A stretch of 10,917 nt of DNA from positions 1 to 10,917 of the forward strand of contig CALLJT010000008.1 in NCBI GenBank assembly GCA_938050265.1, read 5' to 3'. How positions within the stretch are numbered: position 1 is the first letter of the stretch; each line of letters opens with the position of its first letter. Source of the DNA: Candidatus Saccharimonadia bacterium (GTDB taxonomy: Bacteria; Patescibacteriota; Saccharimonadia; Saccharimonadales; SZUA-47). The notes beneath the pieces were generated by a model. The model was not told the origin of the DNA and did not search any database. It worked only from the letters and a program-made list of their open reading frames with translations. Both the position numbers and the translations under genes were made by a program. Positions 6,135 through 10,917 of the stretch are shown here, piece by piece.

Positions 6135-8645
6135 ATGAATCCAAACGAAGACTTTCAAGAATTCTTACACAAACTCAGTGATAACGCACTGCAGAGCTTA
6201 CGTCACGCTGACGGCATTGCTCGTGCAACTGGCAGCGCATATGTTGGCACCGAGCATCTGCTCATGGGCATACTCGCACAAGAGCGCTCAATGGGCTCTA
6301 AGGTGCTGCGCGATCACGGGGTTTCGCTTGATAAGGCTCGCTTAGCACTCAACCTCAAAGTGTCTAAAGACCGACTCATGTCGAACGACGCATCTAAAGG
6401 ACTCAGTGAAGCAGCTAAGCTGACACTAAAAATGGCATGGGAAGTAGCGCAAGAATACGCGCAAACCACATGCGGCACTGAACACATCGTCTTCAGCATT
6501 TTGAGTCAGAAAAATGCTTCTGCCACGGTACTCTTGCATAAACTCAATGTGCGGGTCGATGAAGTCGTTGTCGACCTAGAGCATGTATTGACCAAGCAGA
6601 GCTACGACAAACCAGGTACAGATACCGGACGTAAAAAACGCAGTAAAACGTCTACTGTCGATTCGTTCAGCGTAGACTTAACCCGAAAAGCGCGAGACGG
6701 CAAGCTTGACCCGGTTGTGGGCAGAGAAGCTCAGATCAAACGCCTTGTCACCATACTGAACAGGCGTACGAAAAACAACCCGATCCTCATCGGTGAGCCG
6801 GGCGTCGGTAAAACCGCCATAGTCGAAGGCGTTGCGCAGCGCATCGTGTCAGACAACGTCCCTGATTCGTTGCTCGACAAGCGAATCGTGACACTCGATC
6901 TCGCAGCAATGATCGCAGGCACGAAGTACCGTGGAGAGTTCGAAGACCGGCTGAAAAAAGTCATGAGTGAACTCGAATCAGACCCAAACACGATCGTGTT
7001 CATAGACGAAGTCCACCAGCTCATAGGGGCTGGGTCTGCAGAGGGCTCGATGGACGCTGGAAATATCTTGAAACCTGCACTGGCACGTGGAGACATGCGT
7101 ATGATCGGTGCAACAACAACTGACGAGTATACAAAATATATAGAAAAAGACGCGGCACTTGAACGCCGCCTGCAGCCTATCGTTGTTCCGCAAGCCACAG
7201 AAGCAGAAACGCTTGCCATCCTCCGCGGTCTTCGACCACATTACGAAGAGTTTCACGCCATAGAAGTACCAGACGAAGTACTGGTGGATACTGTTCACCT
7301 CGCTGCACGGTATATTCAGGACAGATTTATGCCGGACAAAGCAATTGACTTGCTCGACGAAGCCGGCGCCCACGTCAGAGTCGAAAAAGGCAAAACGCCT
7401 CCTCGCGTCAGAGAACTGCAAAAAGAACTGAAACTGGTTGAACTGCGCATTGACGAAGCGGTTGAAGCAGAAAACTATGAAAAGGCCGCTTCAGAGAAGC
7501 AAAAAGCAAGTCAGATCAAAGACGAGCTCGCGACACTTGAGAAAACCCACAAAACAGCACAGCGCATCAAGCTGAACAGTGACGATATCGCCGACACGGT
7601 TTCACGCATGACTGGTGTACCTGTGAGTAAGGTGATTAAATCAGAAGTGTCGTACCTCGTTAACCTCGAAAAAAACCTCTCCAAACACATCATTGGTCAG
7701 CCTGAAGCGGTTGAAGCAGTGGCGCGAGCAGTACGCCGCAGCCGAAGTGGCGTAAGCAGCGGTAAGCGGCCGATTGGCTCGTTCGTGTTCATGGGTCCGA
7801 CCGGTGTCGGTAAAACGGAGCTTGCCCGCGTACTTGCCCATGAGTTTTTTGGCAGCTCAGATGCACTCATCAAAATTGACATGAGTGAGTTCAGTGAACG
7901 ACACACCGCAGCACGACTGGTTGGTGCGCCTGCTGGCTATGTCGGCTACGGTGAGGGCGGGCAGCTGACTGATAAAGTACGGCGACAGCCTTATAGTGTT
8001 GTGCTGTTTGACGAAGTAGAAAAAGCGCATCCTGACATATTCAATATGTTGCTGCAAGTGCTTGAAGACGGCCATATGACCGATGCGAAAGGTCGGACGG
8101 TTAATTTCAGCAACACGATTGTTATCATGACGAGTAATATTGGGGCTGAAAAACTGCAAAAAGAAGCTTCTCTTGGCTTCTCAGCTGACACGGCAAAAGA
8201 GATGAAGGATCTTGATGCGCTCCATGCTCGTAATAAAGAAGATGTCAAATCAGAGCTGAAAAAGCTGATGCGTCCAGAGCTTCTGAACCGTATAGACAAA
8301 ACAGTCGTGTTCCGCGCCCTGACACCTGCTGACGCAACGAAGATCGTAGATCTGCTAATCAGCGAGCTTCGAGAGCGTCTGGTGCGGAGTGGTGTCAGCG
8401 TCGACCTAAGCAGCTCAGCAAAACACTATCTCGTCAAAAAAGGCTACGACGACAAAAATGGTGCCCGTCCACTGCGTAGAATAATTCAGGACGAGATAGA
8501 AGATGTGATTGCTGATCGTCTGCTGAGCGATGAACTGCAAAAAGGTGATGTTCTGAAGGTCTCGGTTAAGTCTGACGCGCTCCATTTCAGTCGGTCGAAA
8601 GAAACACTGAAAACCCGAAAATCGACCAAGCAAAAGTCATCCTAG
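6135..8645 (+). CDS. clpC: ATP-dependent Clp protease ATPase subunit ClpC
   Basis: ClpC is a hexameric AAA+ unfoldase that feeds proteins to the ClpP peptidase. The 836-residue protein has the double Clp N domain (about 1-145). The first AAA+ module has Walker A GEPGVGKT (220-227) and Walker B FIDE (289-292). A short middle region follows with a UVR-like segment (about 434-465, ELRIDEAVEAENYEKAA), then a second AAA+ module with GPTGVGKT (554-561) and LFDE (624-627). The UVR segment and short linker indicate ClpC rather than ClpB. A LGF loop (680-682) in the second module fits the ClpP-docking tripeptide. The C-terminus is basic and Ser/Lys-rich. Start ATG 6135 follows AAAGTGAG. The CIRCE-controlled promoter implies heat-shock induction. 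No clpP, mcsA, mcsB or ctsR gene is nearby. The stop is TAG. Confidence 0.97.
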   Translation: MNPNEDFQEFLHKLSDNALQSLRHADGIARATGSAYVGTEHLLMGILAQERSMGSKVLRDHGVSLDKARLALNLKVSKDRLMSNDASKGLSEAAKLTLKMAWEVAQEYAQTTCGTEHIVFSILSQKNASATVLLHKLNVRVDEVVVDLEHVLTKQSYDKPGTDTGRKKRSKTSTVDSFSVDLTRKARDGKLDPVVGREAQIKRLVTILNRRTKNNPILIGEPGVGKTAIVEGVAQRIVSDNVPDSLLDKRIVTLDLAAMIAGTKYRGEFEDRLKKVMSELESDPNTIVFIDEVHQLIGAGSAEGSMDAGNILKPALARGDMRMIGATTTDEYTKYIEKDAALERRLQPIVVPQATEAETLAILRGLRPHYEEFHAIEVPDEVLVDTVHLAARYIQDRFMPDKAIDLLDEAGAHVRVEKGKTPPRVRELQKELKLVELRIDEAVEAENYEKAASEKQKASQIKDELATLEKTHKTAQRIKLNSDDIADTVSRMTGVPVSKVIKSEVSYLVNLEKNLSKHIIGQPEAVEAVARAVRRSRSGVSSGKRPIGSFVFMGPTGVGKTELARVLAHEFFGSSDALIKIDMSEFSERHTAARLVGAPAGYVGYGEGGQLTDKVRRQPYSVVLFDEVEKAHPDIFNMLLQVLEDGHMTDAKGRTVNFSNTIVIMTSNIGAEKLQKEASLGFSADTAKEMKDLDALHARNKEDVKSELKKLMRPELLNRIDKTVVFRALTPADATKIVDLLISELRERLVRSGVSVDLSSSAKHYLVKKGYDDKNGARPLRRIIQDEIEDVIADRLLSDELQKGDVLKVSVKSDALHFSRSKETLKTRKSTKQKSS

Positions 8646-8655
8646 CCGATATATC

Positions 8656-8664
8656 TGCTACACT
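8656..8664 (+). promoter_or_regulatory. extended -10 promoter of the metallopeptidase-like gene
   Basis: TG (8656-8657), one base, then TACACT (8659-8664) form an extended -10. I see no good -35 at the right distance. The -10 ends 9 nt before the ATG at 8674, so the transcript would begin about 2-3 nt from the start codon. An in-frame TAG at 8668-8670 rules out a longer protein. Confidence 0.55.
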
Positions 8665-8673
8665 AGATAGAGC

Positions 8674-9627
8674 ATGATTAAGTCACTTTTTGGAACGCTA
8701 CTCATACTGATAGGCGGTGCTGGCGCGCTGTACGCAACAAGCCGGTCTCAGGACATCGCTGACTGGTGGAAGCTGCGAAGTTACGAAACGCCATCAGAAG
8801 TCGCGCTTTTGTCAGTTAATGCCGGGTTTAACGAGTATGGGCAGCGGTTGTTTTATGTGCATGACCCGCAACTGCTCGATAAGCAAGAATTTGCAGATAA
8901 ATGCACTGTTGGTGAAGCGACAATTGTATTGGGCTGCTATATCCATGATTACCGTATCTATCTGTTCGATGTGACTGACGAACGGCTCGAGGGTGTCGAA
9001 GAGGTCACAGCTGCACACGAGATGCTCCATGCTGCATACGATAGGTTGTCTGAACAAGAACAAGAAGAGATTAGTGCTGCGCTTCTGGCGTTCTACGACA
9101 CAGTCACCGATCCACGCATTATCAAGACGGTTCAGACCTACGAAGAGCGCGACCCTGATGTTGTGCACAACGAACTCCACTCGATCATTGGTACAGAGAT
9201 TCTTGATCTCCCTGAAGAGCTGGAGCTACATTACCAGCAGTATTTCAGTGACCGTAGCAAAGTAGTCGAACTGGCGCAAGAGTACGCAGAAGTGTTTACC
9301 ATGCGCGAGAAGCAGATTGAGCAGTTCGACACTCGGCTTAAGAACATCCAGACTCAGATCGATGTCATAGAGACAGACCTGCAGGTCCAGGCCGCCACGC
9401 TTTCTGTGCAGCGAGGTGAGCTTAATGCGCTGCGTGATACCGACATTCAGCAGTACAACGAGCGTATTGACCCGTACAACGTACTGGTAAGGGCGTATAA
9501 CGACGACGTAGCTGCGCTCAAAGCGTCAGTGACTTCATATAACACGACAGTTGCCGAGCGCAACGCACTTGCGCTCGAAGAGCGGGAGCTTGTCGAAGCA
9601 ATCGACACGCGTATCGACGAGCTGTAG
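8674..9627 (+). CDS. membrane-anchored putative zinc metallopeptidase with C-terminal coiled coil
   Basis: I do not recognise a named family. The 317-residue protein starts with a hydrophobic segment (about 4-22), preceded by K3 and lacking a clear cleavage site, so it is probably an anchor with the rest outside the membrane. The core has H115-E-M-L-H119 followed by N166-E167-L-H169. HExxH with a downstream NE is the zinc-ligand plan of gluzincin metallopeptidases; H115, H119 and E167 are the predicted ligands and E116 the catalytic base. Two Cys between residues 75 and 95 could form a disulfide. From about residue 200 to the end the chain is Glu/Gln/Lys-rich and heptad-like, predicted to be a long coiled coil, with few Pro. 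It lies 28 nt after clpC but has its own -10. Proteolytic activity is an inference from the motif. The stop is TAG. Confidence 0.75.
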   Translation: MIKSLFGTLLILIGGAGALYATSRSQDIADWWKLRSYETPSEVALLSVNAGFNEYGQRLFYVHDPQLLDKQEFADKCTVGEATIVLGCYIHDYRIYLFDVTDERLEGVEEVTAAHEMLHAAYDRLSEQEQEEISAALLAFYDTVTDPRIIKTVQTYEERDPDVVHNELHSIIGTEILDLPEELELHYQQYFSDRSKVVELAQEYAEVFTMREKQIEQFDTRLKNIQTQIDVIETDLQVQAATLSVQRGELNALRDTDIQQYNERIDPYNVLVRAYNDDVAALKASVTSYNTTVAERNALALEERELVEAIDTRIDEL

Positions 9628-9643
9628 GAAAGTATCGTGCTGA

Positions 9644-9652
9644 GAAACGTAC
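9644..9652 (+). repeat. left direct repeat flanking the palindromic element
   Basis: GAAACGTAC directly abuts the left end of the 120-bp inverted-repeat element and matches GAAACGCAC at 9773-9781 in 8 of 9 bases. It looks like a 9-bp target-site duplication with one transition. Confidence 0.55.
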
Positions 9653-9772
9653 CTGACCCACAGTCACGTTCTCCTCTCGAGTAGCGTTTCGCGCAGGGCC
9701 ACCCCAGAGGAGGGGTGTCTCTGGCTGCACTACGCTTGTACTACTCTCGAGGAGAGCGTGACTGTGGGTCAG
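9653..9772. mobile_element. MITE-like 120-bp palindromic element
   Basis: The ends are 32-nt inverted repeats: 9653-9684 pairs with 9741-9772 at 29 Watson-Crick positions, one G-T and two mismatches. The outer 16 bp (CTGACCCACAGTCACG) are perfect. A 56-nt centre holds a further hairpin, CACCCC (9700-9705) with GGGGTG (9712-9717), and weaker pairings GCAG/CTGC and AGCGT/ACGCT, so the whole element can fold. It has no coding capacity and no U tract. Direct repeats of 9 bp abut both ends. Long terminal inverted repeats, target-site duplication and no gene are the marks of a miniature inverted-repeat transposable element. CTGA-type ends with 9-bp duplications occur in IS4-family elements such as IS10 and IS50, but the resemblance beyond those bases is not strong. 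A structured RNA or processing hairpin is the main alternative. Confidence 0.6.
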
Positions 9773-9781
9773 GAAACGCAC
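9773..9781 (+). repeat. right direct repeat flanking the palindromic element
   Basis: GAAACGCAC directly follows the right end of the inverted-repeat element and pairs with GAAACGTAC at 9644-9652. It lies about where the -35 box of radA would be expected. Confidence 0.55.
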
Positions 9782-9802
9782 GGGTCTCTTCAAGCGGTAG
9801 CG

Positions 9803-9808
9803 TATACT
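9803..9808 (+). promoter_or_regulatory. -10 element of radA
   Basis: TATACT ends 8 nt before the radA ATG. No recognisable -35 lies 17-18 bp upstream, where the sequence is the edge of the MITE-like element. No Shine-Dalgarno occurs between the -10 and the ATG. Confidence 0.6.
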
Positions 9809-9816
9809 AATGCGTA

Positions 9817-10917
9817 ATGGGAAAAAATTCTAAAACATACTTATGTAGTTCATGCGGTGAGTCGTATAGCTCGTGGAGCGGTAAGTGCGCACATTGCTCC
9901 GAGTGGAACACGCTCCAGGAGCAAGTCGATGTGACTGCTTCTTCTGGTGGCTCAGCGCCATCAGGGGCTGTTTTGGCAGCAGCTCGTATAACCGATATTC
10001 AGAAATCTTCACCGCACGCACGGATACAGACCAACGACGATCAGTTTGACGCTGTACTTGGTGGCGGGTTTGTACCAGGCGGCGTCGTACTGGTCGGTGG
10101 CCAGCCAGGTATCGGAAAAAGCACGCTCTTGCTTCAAATTGCTCATGCAGTGGCGCTGAATCACTCGGTACTCTATGTCAGCGGAGAAGAGTCAGAGCAT
10201 CAAGTTGCGGCACGTGCAAAACGGCTTAAAGTGACGTCAGAGGGCCTCCAGATTGCGTCATCCACAAGTACTGACGATATCGCCAAAACAGTCGCACAGG
10301 GTGGGTACGACCTCGTAGTAGTGGATTCTATACAGACTATTTCCTGCGCATCCGTTGCTTCGGCTGTAGGTAGCGTGAGTCAGATTACTAATAGCACGCA
10401 TATGTTGAGTCGGGCCGCTAAAGCCAGTAACACGTCACTTATCGTTGTTGGACACGTTACAAAACAGGGGTCAATAGCTGGGCCAAAGCTGCTCGAGCAT
10501 ACAGTTGATGCTGTGCTGCAGCTTGAAGGAGACAGATATGGTGGATTTAAAATTTTGAGAAGTGTGAAAAACCGCTACGGCTCAACCCATGAATCTGCGA
10601 TATACGATATGAAGCCTTCGGGCTTGCAGCAGGTAGATAACCCATCAGCAGCGCTCCTAGAAGAACGCTACATAACTGATGGTTCCGTAGTGCTGGCAAC
10701 AATGGAGGGTGCCCGTCCACTACTGGTTGAGATACAGGCTCTTGTGAACAAAACATCGTACGGCTATCCGAAGCGTGCCGCCAGTGGGTTTGACCAAAAC
10801 AGAATGAACCTTTTGATCGCCATGCTTGAAAAACGCACGAAGCTGCAGCTCGGGGAGTCAGACATTTATGTGAACGTTGTGGGTGGTTTGGCGATCAAGG
10901 AGCCAGCAGCCGACCTG
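9817..10917 (+). CDS. radA: DNA repair protein RadA (Sms), 3' truncated by window end
   Basis: RadA is a RecA-like hexameric ATPase that helps process recombination intermediates and drives branch migration. The 367 visible codons cover most of the usual ~450 residues. A C4 zinc finger (C10, C13, C24, C27) is followed by Walker A GGQPGIGKST (94-103), Walker B LVVVDS with D170, the GHVTKQGSIAGPK segment, and the RadA-specific KNRFG motif, here KNRYG (251-255) with Tyr for Phe. The Lon-like C-terminal domain starts near 270 (MEGARPLLVEIQALV) and is cut by the window edge. The start is fixed: TAA at 9808-9810 is in frame and the two codons between it and ATG 9817 (TGC, GTA) cannot initiate. The -10 box overlaps that stop codon, so the message should be leaderless or nearly so. 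Confidence 0.96.
   Translation, partial: MGKNSKTYLCSSCGESYSSWSGKCAHCSEWNTLQEQVDVTASSGGSAPSGAVLAAARITDIQKSSPHARIQTNDDQFDAVLGGGFVPGGVVLVGGQPGIGKSTLLLQIAHAVALNHSVLYVSGEESEHQVAARAKRLKVTSEGLQIASSTSTDDIAKTVAQGGYDLVVVDSIQTISCASVASAVGSVSQITNSTHMLSRAAKASNTSLIVVGHVTKQGSIAGPKLLEHTVDAVLQLEGDRYGGFKILRSVKNRYGSTHESAIYDMKPSGLQQVDNPSAALLEERYITDGSVVLATMEGARPLLVEIQALVNKTSYGYPKRAASGFDQNRMNLLIAMLEKRTKLQLGESDIYVNVVGGLAIKEPAADL

Noticed and set aside
9685..9740. Centre of the palindrome as a tRNA or known riboswitch
   Set aside because: No T-loop, anticodon arm or acceptor stem can be drawn; only nested hairpins are seen.
9653..9772. Palindrome as a simple intrinsic terminator for the metallopeptidase-like gene
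   Set aside because: The stem is far longer than needed and neither strand has a T run directly after it; flanking direct repeats fit insertion better. It may still affect transcription.
9518..9793. 91-codon minus-strand frame across the palindromic element
   Set aside because: It runs through both inverted-repeat arms and the end of the metallopeptidase-like gene, with no domain or start signal. The element is better explained as non-coding.

Overview
This window looks like housekeeping sequence from a bacterium with about 50% GC. My best guess is a Candidate Phyla Radiation lineage, possibly Saccharibacteria (TM7). That guess rests on the gene mix, the promoters that sit almost on top of start codons, and the absence of the usual rimP/infB neighbours around nusA. 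I could not test it by search. The standard bacterial code fits: the long genes contain no in-frame TGA, and yraN ends in TGA. Five of the seven visible stop codons are TAG.

Layout, left to right. (1) 1-795, + strand: the 3' part of rplS (ribosomal protein L19, with a long Ala/Glu/Lys tail), then a yraN/UPF0102 nuclease-fold gene 15 nt downstream. (2) 875-3457, - strand: an M1-family zinc aminopeptidase converging on yraN. (3) 3458-3600: a divergent promoter region. (4) 3601-4629, +: an exported protein of unknown function. (5) 4659-6006, +: nusA with its own promoter and a terminator-like hairpin in its short leader. (6) 6031-8645, +: clpC, with a perfect-armed CIRCE operator overlapping the promoter -35. 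(7) 8674-9627, +: a membrane-anchored HExxH...NE putative metallopeptidase with a C-terminal coiled coil. (8) 9644-9781: a 120-bp palindromic element flanked by a 9-bp near-perfect direct repeat, resembling a MITE. (9) 9817-end, +: radA, truncated by the window edge.

The genes form several independent transcription units. Two concern the basic machinery: L19 in translation and NusA in transcription. ClpC and the M1 aminopeptidase suit successive steps of protein breakdown, in which ClpC with a ClpP partner unfolds proteins and aminopeptidases trim the peptides. CIRCE indicates heat-shock control of clpC by HrcA. RadA acts in recombination.

The most unusual signals are regulatory or structural. 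Four genes have a -10 element ending only 6-9 nt before the start codon and no Shine-Dalgarno, which implies leaderless or nearly leaderless mRNAs. nusA has an apparent attenuator. The 120-bp element abuts the radA promoter. I found no tRNA, rRNA, CRISPR array, full insertion sequence or defence system.
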